Shown piece by piece: positions 27,938 through 41,072 of a stretch of DNA of 64,000 bases. Position 1 is the stretch's first letter. Every line of letters begins with the position of its first letter. Source of the stretch: Verrucomicrobia bacterium S94 (GTDB lineage Bacteria > Verrucomicrobiota > Kiritimatiellia > Kiritimatiellales > Pontiellaceae). Both the position numbers and the translations under genes were made by a program. Under the pieces are notes generated by a model. It worked only from the letters and a program-made list of their open reading frames with translations. It was not told where the DNA came from and made no database searches. The stretch spans positions 62,001 through 126,000 of the forward strand of contig CP036201.1 of assembly GCA_004299845.1 (NCBI GenBank), in the 5' to 3' direction.

Positions 27938-29323
27938 ATGTGGATTAAAACGGGTTTTATGGTTCTACTGTTTTCGCTGTCTGTTTTGGCTGCTGATAAG
28001 CCGAATATTGTGCTGTTGTTTGCGGATGATGCGGGATACGGGGATTTCGGATTTCACGGCAGCCGCCATTTCAGAACGCCGCATCTGGATGCGCTGGCGA
28101 AGGACGGGGTTGTGCTGACCCAGTTTTATGTAACGGGGGCCACGTGCGGACCGTCGCGCGCCGGGCTGCTGTCGGGCCGTTATCAGCAGCGCTTCGGATT
28201 CGAGGAGATTAATGTACCGGGAATCATGAGTCCTCACTCAAAACTGCTGGGCGACGAAATGGGGCTGCCGACCGATTTTCCAACCCTTGGAAATTATCTT
28301 CAGGAGCTGGGCTATAAAACCGCAGTCTTCGGAAAATGGCATATGGGGGTGGCGGATCGGTATCATCCGCTGAAACGCGGTTTTGATGAGTTTTACGGGT
28401 TCCGGGGCGGCGCACGCAGTTTTTTCCCTTATCCGCAGCCGGAGAAACAGAAACATGAAAATCTGCTGGAACGCAATTTCGGGGAATTTAAAGAACACGA
28501 GGGCTATCTGACGGATGCGCTGGCCGCTGAAACATGCGATTTTATAGCCCGTCACCGGGATGAGCCGTTTTTTGCCTATGTTGCGTTCAATGCGGTACAT
28601 ACCCCGATGCAGCCGGATCCGAAAGATAAAGATAAGTTTCCGCAGCTTGAGGGAAACCGCCGCAAAGTGGCGCAGATGACATTGTCGCTGGACCGCGCGT
28701 GCGGGAGAATTATGGATACCCTGAAAGCGCTGGGGCTTTACGAAAATACGCTGATTGTTTTTTCGAACGACAATGGTGGACCGATGGATAAAAACGGGTC
28801 GAGCAATTATCCGTTTTCCGGTGTGAAGGGCACGCAGCTGGAGGGGGGAATCCGTGTGCCCGGCGTGGTGGCCTGGCCGTCGAAACTGCCGCGGGGAAGA
28901 ACGTATGATTATCCCATGATTACACTGGATCTGATTCCAACCTTTGTAAAAGCGGGCGGAGGGGAACCGGCGGAAAATCTGGATGGGGTGGATATGATGC
29001 CGTATCTGCTGGGCGAAAAAACGGGGCGGCCGCATCAGACGCTGCACTGGAAAATGGAAACGCGCGCCGCGATCCGCGACGGTGACTGGAAACTGCTGCG
29101 CTTCCCGGACCGGCCACCACAACTGTATAATTTAGCTGAAGATCCCGGCGAGCAGCATGATCTGGCGGCGGAACATCCGGATCTGGTGAAACAGCTTTTC
29201 AAAAAACAGTTTGAATGGGAAATGGAGCTGCAGCGTCCGCTGTTTATGCTCCGCCGTCAGGAGGAGGCGTGGTCAGCCCGCCGGGCCGATGAATTTTCGG
29301 TTCCTCCTTCTGCGGATTATTAG
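27938..29323 (+). CDS. S1-family sulfatase, secreted
   Basis: A 461-residue protein starting after AAGGAG, with a signal peptide (residues ~1-17, 'SVLAADKP'). Motifs: 'NIVLLFADDAGYGDFG' at the metal site, activation motif C70-GPSR-AGLLSGR, 'GKWHMG', and 'FSNDNGG'. It is a compact arylsulfatase-like enzyme, distinct from the longer sulfatase at 3752, so the two probably remove sulfate from different positions. The neighbours are a GH29 and a GH2 enzyme, matching a desulfate-then-cleave order on galactan oligosaccharides. The terminal ~20 residues are charged and probably disordered. Confidence 0.9.
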   Translation: MWIKTGFMVLLFSLSVLAADKPNIVLLFADDAGYGDFGFHGSRHFRTPHLDALAKDGVVLTQFYVTGATCGPSRAGLLSGRYQQRFGFEEINVPGIMSPHSKLLGDEMGLPTDFPTLGNYLQELGYKTAVFGKWHMGVADRYHPLKRGFDEFYGFRGGARSFFPYPQPEKQKHENLLERNFGEFKEHEGYLTDALAAETCDFIARHRDEPFFAYVAFNAVHTPMQPDPKDKDKFPQLEGNRRKVAQMTLSLDRACGRIMDTLKALGLYENTLIVFSNDNGGPMDKNGSSNYPFSGVKGTQLEGGIRVPGVVAWPSKLPRGRTYDYPMITLDLIPTFVKAGGGEPAENLDGVDMMPYLLGEKTGRPHQTLHWKMETRAAIRDGDWKLLRFPDRPPQLYNLAEDPGEQHDLAAEHPDLVKQLFKKQFEWEMELQRPLFMLRRQEEAWSARRADEFSVPPSADY

Positions 29324-29556
29324 GCGCCTGTCATCCGTTACCGAAAGGTTTTCTGCTCTTTTCGGCCGTAGGGTAGCGGACGGTGTTCTTTCGTATTTTC
29401 CGTGGTAAAAACTTCCAGTCCCTGAAAAAATAACCAAAACGCAAGGTACGAGTGCAATAAGAGACGGCAATCTTGCAAGATCAGCTATGTTGGCTGATTT
29501 CAACCTGTGGCAATAAATAGAACCTCTCTGAAGGATGGCGTGTGTTTCGGCGGTAA

Positions 29557-32808
<3,252 letters not shown>

Positions 32809-32809
32809 A

Positions 32810-35200
32810 ATGATGAATAAAGCCACATTAGCGGGTTGTGTACTGGCAGGCGCGGTTATGTCGTCGGCGTTCGCCGGTTCCGGAAACGTGCCATTGAAGG
32901 AGCAGGCTCTGGTGAAAATCGGTGAACTTGAAGCGCTGATGGATCAGGCCCGTGCGAAGGAACTTTGTGTGGCACGTGAAGAAACCGTGGTGTGGTTTTC
33001 AAAGGAGTTTATTAAGTTTGCAGATTGGGATGAAGCCCATAAGGAGGCGAATGAATATCTGTTCGGCGTCTACCATCAGCCCTTTAAAAGTCGGAAGAAG
33101 GAACTGGCGGAACAGTTGCCGGATTTCGAGCGGAAGAAAGTTATTGAGCTGCTGGACAAGGGCATTGCCACACTGAGCGCGGTAATCCGCGGTGAGATCG
33201 TTCGTCGTCCTGTAAACCGGGTGAACTGGGAAAATATCGAGGTGGTTGAGGATGTTCTGCTGAGTAACGGTAAACCGGTTTTTCTGTATGACTATTTTTC
33301 CAAATCGGTGGGCCGTCCGCTGACTGATAAACAGGTGTATAATGATCATCTCGGGGCCATCTTCCACGGTGGTGAAAACCTGTATCCGGTCGACCATGAT
33401 CGGGCGATCAATTCATTTCTGCTGAAGGAAGACGGATCGTGGGATGAGGAACTGCTGAAAGAGATTACCGAAATTCATAATACTAACGTCGGGTTTCTGC
33501 TGTTCTGGAACGGCGGGATTCCGGAGTGGGTGCTGGAGAGAGAACCGGAGGCGGATAAAGGACGAAGCCTTTTCACGGGCTATGATATCGATAATCCGCT
33601 GATGCGTGAGGTATGGGGGAAAATCGCCCGTAAGTCAGGGGAACTTACCCGCGGTAAAAAAGTGACCCAGCTCGGCTATATTCTTTCCAATGAGCCGCAC
33701 TGGTATGCGGCGAAGGAGCACTGGACTCAGCGGTATAAAGAGATGAATTCGGTTTCTTCGTACACGGATGCCCGCTTTAAAGCATGGCTGAAGAAAAACT
33801 ATAACGGTGATATCGGGAAACTGAACAGCAATTGGGAAAGTGAATTCAGAAGCTTTGAAGAGGTTTCCTATCCGTTCCCGCTTCCGCGTTCGTTGCGGGG
33901 AACAGCGCTGTGGTATGATTTCTGCCGTTTTAATATGGACCGTGTAACGGATTGGTTTACCTATATTCAGAATGAATTGCGTAAAGGAAATCCGGAAGCG
34001 GAGACAAGCATCAAATTGCAACCCAATCTGTTTTCCGAAAATTACCGTTCGCACGGCATTGATGTGGAAGCACTGACCGAACTGACGTCGATGATCGGCG
34101 ATGATGCCAAAACGAAATGGATCCGGAATCTGAATGCAAATCAGTCTGAACCTTGGGAGGCGCACTACGCCTATTGCTGGGAAGAGCTGAGCATGACCTA
34201 CGATTTTCTGGAATCGGTTGCGCCGAACAAGATTCACTTCAACTCGGAAAACCATTTTCTATCGGCTTCGTGGGTACGCGAGCTGGATATGCCCGAGGAG
34301 TATGTGCGCAACGTCTACTGGCTGGCGACAATCCAGGGCATGGATGCCAATCTGGCCTGGTGGTGGGCACGCGATCCGGACGGATCTCCGGAAGACCGTA
34401 TGGAAGGTGAACTGAATTTCTTTGATCCGGCGTTGGCCGGATCCTATGCGGCTTCGGCCAATCAGCAGCCGCATGTGGTGAATGAAGTGACGCAGGTGAT
34501 GTATGACCTGAACAGCGTTTCGGAAGAAATCATGGCCATTCGCCGGCAGCGTCGTCCGGTTCGTCTGTTCTACTCGGAAACCTCATCGATCAACAAATCC
34601 CGGCACATGAGCGATCAGTTTGAGATGTATGAAAAACTGTTTTTCGAAGGTTTTCCGCTGGGCTATGTGACGGAAAAAATTCTGACCAGACAGGATCACC
34701 GTCTATGGGATACGGTGGTGGTGTATAAAACACCGTTTGTGACCGATTCCGAATTTGCGGCGTTACAGCAGTATCTGGATGGCGGCGGCACAGTGATTGT
34801 CGATGCCTGGAGTCTGGACAGAAACCAGTATGGTCGACCGCGCCGGGAAAAGCTTTCCCCGGGGAAGGGGCGGCTGATTGTGCTTCCGAAAAGTGCAACT
34901 CCGGAGCAGATGAAGCAGAAAGCTCTGGCATTGAGCCCGGGGGCAAAACAGCCGGTTGTTGTTTCCGAGGATAACGGATCAACACACAAGGGCTGCACCT
35001 GGCGTGTGGTGAGAAATCCGAACGGAGAAGGTTATCTGGTTAATATTCTGAATCTGGGAAAACACCCGGCCGAGCTGCAGCTGAAGGATTCGAACGGAAA
35101 GCCGGTGGATGCAGTTGATGTGCTTACGGGGAAATCGATGGGTTCTGCATTTGCACTGAAATCCAACGGGGTGCTGTTGCTGAATGTTGCGGCGCGGTAA
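32810..35200 (+). CDS. GH42-like (clan GH-A) glycoside hydrolase, secreted
   Basis: A 796-residue protein with a signal peptide ending 'SAFAGS'. A helical segment (~35-125) precedes a TIM barrel with acid/base E295 ('LSNEPHWY') and likely nucleophile E480 ('HFNSENHF'). After it a flavodoxin-like domain (~585-690: 'RPVRLFYSETSS', 'YLDGGGTVIVDAWS') resembles the trimerisation domain of GH42 beta-galactosidases, followed by a small C-terminal beta-domain. The helical N-terminal extension is not standard for GH42, so it may belong to a related clan-A family acting on algal galactans (GH50 or GH167 are candidates). Coupling to the LacZ-type gene supports a galactoside substrate. Confidence 0.75.
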   Translation: MMNKATLAGCVLAGAVMSSAFAGSGNVPLKEQALVKIGELEALMDQARAKELCVAREETVVWFSKEFIKFADWDEAHKEANEYLFGVYHQPFKSRKKELAEQLPDFERKKVIELLDKGIATLSAVIRGEIVRRPVNRVNWENIEVVEDVLLSNGKPVFLYDYFSKSVGRPLTDKQVYNDHLGAIFHGGENLYPVDHDRAINSFLLKEDGSWDEELLKEITEIHNTNVGFLLFWNGGIPEWVLEREPEADKGRSLFTGYDIDNPLMREVWGKIARKSGELTRGKKVTQLGYILSNEPHWYAAKEHWTQRYKEMNSVSSYTDARFKAWLKKNYNGDIGKLNSNWESEFRSFEEVSYPFPLPRSLRGTALWYDFCRFNMDRVTDWFTYIQNELRKGNPEAETSIKLQPNLFSENYRSHGIDVEALTELTSMIGDDAKTKWIRNLNANQSEPWEAHYAYCWEELSMTYDFLESVAPNKIHFNSENHFLSASWVRELDMPEEYVRNVYWLATIQGMDANLAWWWARDPDGSPEDRMEGELNFFDPALAGSYAASANQQPHVVNEVTQVMYDLNSVSEEIMAIRRQRRPVRLFYSETSSINKSRHMSDQFEMYEKLFFEGFPLGYVTEKILTRQDHRLWDTVVVYKTPFVTDSEFAALQQYLDGGGTVIVDAWSLDRNQYGRPRREKLSPGKGRLIVLPKSATPEQMKQKALALSPGAKQPVVVSEDNGSTHKGCTWRVVRNPNGEGYLVNILNLGKHPAELQLKDSNGKPVDAVDVLTGKSMGSAFALKSNGVLLLNVAAR

Positions 35201-35211
35201 GAGGGGAAACG

Positions 35212-36795
35212 ATGAAAAACTATCAGAGGAATGCCTTTATTTTTGCCACGATCGTTGCGATCGGCGGTCTGGTGTTCGGGATCGATGCGGTGCTCATTTC
35301 CGGGACGACCAGCTATATTACTGAAGAGTTCGGTCTGACACCGGATATGTTGGGCAATGTGGTTTCATCGACGCTGCTCGGTGTTCTCATTGCATTGCCG
35401 TTTGTCGGGCCTGCGTGCAACAGTTTCGGGCGGAAGCGCGTGATTCAGATTATTGCTGTGCTCTATCTGATTTCTGCCGTCGGCTCCACTTTTGCGCCGG
35501 GGTACTGGACACTGTTCATTGCCCGTTTTATCGGCGGCCTCGCATTCAGTTCCATCACATTGGCCTCGATGTATATCGGCGAAATTTCGCCGCCGAGCTG
35601 GCGCGGAAAGCTGGTGGCGATGACGCAGATCAATATTGTGATCGGGCTGACGTTGGCCTATTTCATAAACGATGCAGTTTTTAAAGCCTCAGTTTCCGGA
35701 ACCGGCTGGGCGGAATCGCTGGGGTTTGCGGATCATACCTGGCGCTGGATGCTGGGTTCGGAAATTCCGGCCGCGGCTATCTGGCTGGTTCTGCTTTTCT
35801 TCATTCCGGAAAGTCCGTCGTGGCTGTTTTATAAAGGGCGTGAAGCGGAAGCGCGCAGTGTGCTCACAAAGCTGCTGTCCGATGATGAAATCGATCATCA
35901 TCTTGATGAGATGCGTGAGAGTATGGCCGAGAACGCACAGGAGCACGATATTCTTACCCAGTTTAAAGAGATTTTCGGGCGGCGCATGCGTCTGATTCTG
36001 GTGATTGCCGTGACGTTTGCTATTGCACAGCAGGCATCGGGAATAAATGCGATTATGTTTTATGCCACCACGGTGGTGGAACAGCTCGGTTTCGGTACGG
36101 ATGCCGCTTTTACCCAGACGGTTCTGTTTGGTGTGGCCAGCCTTGTCTTCACGATTGTGGCTCTGCTGCTGGTCGATAAAATCGGCCGTCGTCCGTTGAT
36201 TGTCGGCGGTATGCTCTGGATTATTGCGAGCCTCGGCGTCGGTGCCTACAGTTTTTCACAGGCGACCTATACCCTGCAGCAAAACACTATTGTCGAATTG
36301 ACCGATGCGGGGATTTTTCCGCAACCGGAGCGGCTGGAAGCCATTGTCGGTGTGGAATATCACAGTGATGTAGAGTTTAAGGCTGCCATTAATGAGGTGC
36401 TCGGAGAAAAGGATGCACGGAATAATCAGAGTCTGCTGATTCAGAATGCCGCTCAGATGAATGCGATGCTGATTTTTATCTGCATGCTCAGTTTTATTGC
36501 GGCGTTTCATTTTTCCATCGGTCCGATTATGTGGATTGTTTTTTCAGAAATTTTTCCGATATCGCTACGCGGAATTGCTATTCCGCTCTTCGGTTTCATC
36601 AGTACATTTGTCAGCTGGAGTGTGGCCAAATTTTTTCCGGTACAGCTTGATAAGCTGGGGATGGCTTCCACGCTGCTGACCTATGCTGGTTTTGTTGCGG
36701 CAGGGCTGGTGGTTCTCTTCTTTACGTTCAAGGAAACCAAAGGCCTGTCAATCGAGGAGATTCAGCAGAAGCTGGTTATTAAAACCAAGGTCTGA
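35212..36795 (+). CDS. MFS sugar porter (sugar:proton symporter family)
   Basis: A 527-residue inner-membrane protein with 12 predicted segments and sugar-porter signatures: 'GFGRKR'-type loop ('NSFGRKR'), 'RFIGGLAFS', 'PESPSWLF' after TM6, 'DKIGRRPL', and 'FKETKGLSIEEI' near the end. It should import a monosaccharide such as galactose or anhydrogalactose. An unusual ~70-residue soluble insertion lies between TM9 and TM10 (about residues 355-425, rich in charged residues). The gene starts 11 bp after the GH42-like gene and just before GH127, so import is built into this unit. It is the only obvious transporter in the galactan region. Confidence 0.88.
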   Translation: MKNYQRNAFIFATIVAIGGLVFGIDAVLISGTTSYITEEFGLTPDMLGNVVSSTLLGVLIALPFVGPACNSFGRKRVIQIIAVLYLISAVGSTFAPGYWTLFIARFIGGLAFSSITLASMYIGEISPPSWRGKLVAMTQINIVIGLTLAYFINDAVFKASVSGTGWAESLGFADHTWRWMLGSEIPAAAIWLVLLFFIPESPSWLFYKGREAEARSVLTKLLSDDEIDHHLDEMRESMAENAQEHDILTQFKEIFGRRMRLILVIAVTFAIAQQASGINAIMFYATTVVEQLGFGTDAAFTQTVLFGVASLVFTIVALLLVDKIGRRPLIVGGMLWIIASLGVGAYSFSQATYTLQQNTIVELTDAGIFPQPERLEAIVGVEYHSDVEFKAAINEVLGEKDARNNQSLLIQNAAQMNAMLIFICMLSFIAAFHFSIGPIMWIVFSEIFPISLRGIAIPLFGFISTFVSWSVAKFFPVQLDKLGMASTLLTYAGFVAAGLVVLFFTFKETKGLSIEEIQQKLVIKTKV

Positions 36796-36826
36796 TTTTT
36801 AAACCTGTAACTTTAGGATGTTAACC

Positions 36827-38797
36827 ATGAGTATTCCTGCAGTGACCGATAATGCGAACAGTCCGTTTGTGAAGTTTAAGTCGATCGGCATCGGTGAGTG
36901 CCGCTGGACGGAAGGCTTCTGGGCTGATAAATTCAAACAGTGCGAAGAGACGATGGTTCCGTATATGGGCGCGGTGCTGAAAGGCGACGTCGGTCATGCG
37001 TACAACAACTTTAAAATCGCTGCCGGCCTGATGGCCGGGGAACATCAGGGGTTCTACTGGCATGACGGAGACTTCTTTAAATGGATGGAGGCCTGCGTTC
37101 ATATTTATGCCGTTAACAGAGACGAAAAGCTGATGGATGAACTGGATGAAATCCTGAAGCTGATAGCGGAGGTGCAGGAAGGCGATGGATACCTGCATAC
37201 CTATATTCAGATAAATAACATCGGTCATTTTTCAAACCGGAAATATCATGAAATGTATAACTGCGGGCACCTTTATACCGCCGCCTGCATTCATTATCGC
37301 GTTACGGGGAAAACCAATTTTCTGGACATTGCGGTTAAAAATGCGGACCTGCTCTATAGTCTTTTCCAGCCTCAGCCGCCGGAGTTGGGACGCTTCGGAT
37401 TCAATCAGTCGCAGATTATGGGGCTGGCCGAGCTGTACCGTACCACCAGAGATACGCGCTACCTAGAGCTGGCCGAAATCTTCATCAACAACCGGGGGAA
37501 ATATCCGGTGGTGCATGATTCGACGACGGAGGGCTATCCGATCGGCGATATGGTGCAGGAGACGGTTGCTATACGCGAAGAAACCGAGGCCGCTGGACAT
37601 GCCGTATTGGCGCTTTACTACTATGCCGGAGCTGCCGATGTTGCGGCTGAGACCGGAGAGCAGGCGCTGTTGGATGCCCTTGACCGGTTGTGGAACAGCG
37701 TGGTGAACCGGAAGATGTATGCCACCGGCGCCGTCGGACAGACCCATTTCGGTTCTTCGCCGCGCCGGCAGCTCATTGAAGAAGGGTTTATTGATGACTA
37801 CAAAATGCCGAATACAACGTCGTATAATGAAACCTGTGCGAATATTGCGAATGCCATGTTCAGTTATCGCATGCTTGGTATTAAAGGGGAGTCAAAGTAT
37901 GCAGACATCATGGAACTGGTGCTGCACAATAGTGCGCTGGTAGGAATCGGGCATAGTGGGAAAGATTATTTCTATGCCAATCCGCTGCGTTTTGTTCATG
38001 GTCAGCGCGAATACGACGATGATCCCGAAGTGACGGAATCGCCGCACCGTGAGCCCTATCTTGAATGCTTCTGCTGTCCGCCGAATCTGGTGCGCACGAT
38101 TGCGAAGGTTTCCGGCTGGGCGTACAGTCTGGCACCGAACGGGATATCGGTGAATCTTTACGGCGCGAATGAACTTTCGACCTGTCTGCAGGACGGTTCC
38201 GCCCTTAAGCTGCGCCAGCAGACGGACTATCCGTGGGATGGTGCCGTGACGATTACGATGGAGGAGTGTAAAGCCGATGCATTTGATCTCTATCTGCGTA
38301 TTCCGGAATGGGCGGAGGACGCAACTGTTCTGGTGAATGGCGTAGCATCCGGAGCGGTTGTACAGGCCGGTGAGTTTGCCGTGCTGAGCCGTGAATGGAA
38401 AGCAGGCGATACGGTTGAGCTGAACCTCCCGATGGATGCCGTGTTTATTGAAGGGCATCCCTATATCGAGGAAGTGCGCAATGAAGTGGCTGTAAAACGC
38501 GGGCCGCTGCTCTATTGCATTGAATCTCCGGATCTTCCGAAAGAGGTGTCGATTCTTGACGTCTACCTGCAGGGGGATGCCGAGCTCAAGGTGGAAGATC
38601 AGCCGGATCTGCTCGGCGGCGTGAAGACTATCCGCACCGATGTGCTGTTGCGTAATGATACGGATAAAAGCCGGATGTATCACCGGGTATCCAAACCGGA
38701 TTTCACTCCATTTAAAGCTCAGCTGATTCCGTATTATGCCTGGAGTAATCGCGGTACTGCGGAAATGACTGTGTTCATGCCGGTGATCTGGCATTGA
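36827..38797 (+). CDS. GH127-family glycoside hydrolase, cytoplasmic, zinc-thiolate site intact
   Basis: Start at ATG 36827, nine bases after AGG; an in-frame ATG at 36818 is less well placed. The 656-residue protein lacks a signal peptide. It has the (alpha/alpha)6 barrel (~20-430) and beta-domains of GH127 (DUF1680). The active site reads E335-x-C337 in 'YNETC' and C414-F-C416-C417-PP. The reference beta-L-arabinofuranosidase HypBA1 uses E338, C340, C417 and C418 around zinc with a cysteine nucleophile, so the chemistry is conserved. GH127 members acting on 3,6-anhydro-D-galactose of carrageenan are also known. Here it follows a sugar porter, implying that an imported disaccharide is cleaved inside the cell. 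Confidence 0.88.
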   Translation: MSIPAVTDNANSPFVKFKSIGIGECRWTEGFWADKFKQCEETMVPYMGAVLKGDVGHAYNNFKIAAGLMAGEHQGFYWHDGDFFKWMEACVHIYAVNRDEKLMDELDEILKLIAEVQEGDGYLHTYIQINNIGHFSNRKYHEMYNCGHLYTAACIHYRVTGKTNFLDIAVKNADLLYSLFQPQPPELGRFGFNQSQIMGLAELYRTTRDTRYLELAEIFINNRGKYPVVHDSTTEGYPIGDMVQETVAIREETEAAGHAVLALYYYAGAADVAAETGEQALLDALDRLWNSVVNRKMYATGAVGQTHFGSSPRRQLIEEGFIDDYKMPNTTSYNETCANIANAMFSYRMLGIKGESKYADIMELVLHNSALVGIGHSGKDYFYANPLRFVHGQREYDDDPEVTESPHREPYLECFCCPPNLVRTIAKVSGWAYSLAPNGISVNLYGANELSTCLQDGSALKLRQQTDYPWDGAVTITMEECKADAFDLYLRIPEWAEDATVLVNGVASGAVVQAGEFAVLSREWKAGDTVELNLPMDAVFIEGHPYIEEVRNEVAVKRGPLLYCIESPDLPKEVSILDVYLQGDAELKVEDQPDLLGGVKTIRTDVLLRNDTDKSRMYHRVSKPDFTPFKAQLIPYYAWSNRGTAEMTVFMPVIWH

Positions 38798-38818
38798 TCC
38801 ATTATACCGGAATTTGGG

Positions 38819-38846
38819 AAAGGAAGGTTTCGGCCTTCCTTTTTTA
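38819..38846 (+). terminator. Rho-independent terminator after GH127
   Basis: AAAGGAAGG (38819-38827) pairs perfectly with CCTTCCTTT (38834-38842) over TTTCGG, followed by T residues. Confidence 0.9.
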
Positions 38847-38988
38847 TAATGGTGTGCAACGAGAGCAGACTTGAATGCAGGATCGGCTGTTCTCAGAGCC
38901 GGGTTCCTATGGGAACGTGTTAACAGTCGGATGGAAGAAGCGCATGCGCTGAATCCGTCCTGTTAATACGAAACAGGAGGAACCAGAA

Positions 38989-40851
38989 ATGAAAACCGAA
39001 TATACATTATGCGCGCTTTTCAGCGCAGGTCTGATGATCAGTCAGGTACAGGCGGGAATTACGTTTGAGGACGATTTTGAAAGTTATACCCCCGGAGATT
39101 CTCCGTCCCCTACAAATGTGTGGGTTGATGCAGAGGGAATGACTGTGACCAACGGGGGGAGCTGGGGATCGCAGTGGGTAAACAATGTCAGTACCGATGG
39201 CTGGAGTTTTGCAACGCTGGACATGCCGGACGCGGCTGTGATGACGATCTCATTTGATGCATATTTTGACACTGCTGATTTCGGAGACGGTTATATGCGC
39301 ATGAGCATGAACGGGGATCTGGGAAATGTGAACCGGCTCGATTTCGGGAAAAACTGGGATATGCGCAAGGGTACGGATTTCAGCATGGATAAAGTACAGC
39401 ATTTTGATGTGGTCATGAATCTGAGCGGAGCAACCGTGAACTATAACGGAACTTCGATTGCGCATGACAGTTTCGCGGTATGGGTTGACGGAGCGCAGGC
39501 CGGCCCGGCTTCCGGTACTGCCGGCAGCGGCGGGGAGTATCCGATGGATCAGAGCGGTTCGGAGAATAATACGCTGATTACCAAGGTCGGGTTCTGGGTT
39601 AATGCAGCGGCGGTACAGCTCGATAATATCGAAGTGCGGGATGAAGCCTACGTAATTCAGTATCCATGGGATACCGTATTCAATTATGAGTTTGACGGAA
39701 CGGTGGATGGTACCGTTTTCTCGAATCTCGGTGGATGGGACAGTCTGAATCAGTGGGGCTTCGGTTTTATCAATACGAATGTCACCGGTGCGCGGCTAGT
39801 GCACCGTCCGGAAAGCACAGAGCCGGAATTTGAAGTCAACAAAAAGGGCTGGAACTGGCGTGGTGTGATCCTGACCAACGGACTGGGCCGTGCTGTGGTG
39901 ACCAATGAAGCGATTGAGTTCAAAATGGATTATTCCATGTTTGCCTATACAGAGCGTTCGAACCGCAACGGGATCGATTTTTTCCTGACCACCAATCATA
40001 CGGCACTTGCGGATAATACGGCTCCGCATGAGGCTTCGCAGCAGTATTTCGGCAGTGAACCCGAAGCGCAGATGGGATTCCGGACCAAACAGCTGAATTG
40101 GGAAGTCGGCGGTGCATGGCCGGATGGCGGTTTCGGGCTTACGCTGGATCCCGTTAATGTCGGAGATGTACAGCTTTCGATGAGTCTGAATGCGATCGGT
40201 ATTACCAATTTGTCCGGAGGTGTTGCGGCAGACATTGAGAGTATCCCGATGACTATTACCTACACAGCTCAGAAAACCACGAATGCTGGGATCTGGCGTG
40301 TCAGCGTTGAAATTGCGAATGCCGACGGCGACGTACTGCAATCCTACAGCGACAGCAGCTATACCAATCAGGTCCTTTATGACGCGGAGGATATCTATTT
40401 CGGAATGTACGCTTTTCACAATGCAGAAGGTGAAGAAGGGGCGGAAATGGATAATATGCGGCTTCGGATTCTGCATGAGGCGGAGCCGGTTTATACGCCA
40501 TATGAAAATTTCCTGATTACTTATGGCCTTCTGGGTGAAAGTAAAACTGCAGACAGCGATGAGGACGGCCTGAACAACTGGGGCGAATATGTATTCGGCG
40601 GAAACCCGACCAATGGAAACGATGTGGGCAGTCAGCCTGTATTCGATGCGGTTTCCGGAAATTATATTTTCAATCTGATTGGTGATAATTCGGTAATTGC
40701 CCATATCCAGGAAACCGATGATTTGGTGATCGGTACCTGGTCGACCATTGATACGGTGGCTGTTTCGGAAACCAACAGGGTTCTGAACGCCTATACCAAC
40801 TCGGTCGGAACGTCGGCAACGAAGAAGTTTCTGAAGCTGATTGTTGATTAA
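38989..40851 (+). CDS. Secreted protein sharing its N-terminal domain with the GH16 enzyme; possible lectin-type second domain
   Basis: A 620-residue protein with a strong ACAGGAGG site and a signal peptide ending 'SQVQAG'. Residues ~25-220 form a beta-sandwich-like domain that matches residues ~20-210 of the GH16 protein downstream ('DxTFGxxxGDGYxRMxMNG', 'NRLDxGKNWDMRKG', 'VVMNLSG'). Residues ~225-500 look like a second large beta-domain ('GWDSLNQWGFGFIN...') with no catalytic pair that I recognise. The C-terminus carries the calcium-loop module 'DSDEDGLNNWGEYVFGGNP'. Its role is unknown; carbohydrate binding is the simplest inference. The unit is flanked by terminators, so it is probably transcribed alone. 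Confidence 0.78.
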   Translation: MKTEYTLCALFSAGLMISQVQAGITFEDDFESYTPGDSPSPTNVWVDAEGMTVTNGGSWGSQWVNNVSTDGWSFATLDMPDAAVMTISFDAYFDTADFGDGYMRMSMNGDLGNVNRLDFGKNWDMRKGTDFSMDKVQHFDVVMNLSGATVNYNGTSIAHDSFAVWVDGAQAGPASGTAGSGGEYPMDQSGSENNTLITKVGFWVNAAAVQLDNIEVRDEAYVIQYPWDTVFNYEFDGTVDGTVFSNLGGWDSLNQWGFGFINTNVTGARLVHRPESTEPEFEVNKKGWNWRGVILTNGLGRAVVTNEAIEFKMDYSMFAYTERSNRNGIDFFLTTNHTALADNTAPHEASQQYFGSEPEAQMGFRTKQLNWEVGGAWPDGGFGLTLDPVNVGDVQLSMSLNAIGITNLSGGVAADIESIPMTITYTAQKTTNAGIWRVSVEIANADGDVLQSYSDSSYTNQVLYDAEDIYFGMYAFHNAEGEEGAEMDNMRLRILHEAEPVYTPYENFLITYGLLGESKTADSDEDGLNNWGEYVFGGNPTNGNDVGSQPVFDAVSGNYIFNLIGDNSVIAHIQETDDLVIGTWSTIDTVAVSETNRVLNAYTNSVGTSATKKFLKLIVD

Positions 40852-40873
40852 CATTTAGAACAGATTGAATGGA

Positions 40874-40911
40874 GAGAGGTGCCCGGCGTTGCAGAGGGGT
40901 ACCTCTTTTCT
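40874..40911 (+). terminator. Probable rho-independent terminator
   Basis: AGAGGTGCC pairs with GGTACCTCT (one G-U pair) across a GC-rich loop, followed by TTTTC. Confidence 0.6.
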
Positions 40912-41072
40912 TCTGCAGAATGCGTTCCCGGGATAATCACCGCTGCATGAATCGGTCAATCAGAGATCAGCTTTGTGCTGTATTGACCATGTTGAAATGC
41001 AGAGTAACACGACATATTGATCCAATGCTGAAAGTTTCAGGTTATTGATCAATGGGTTTCAAAGGAGAGAAT

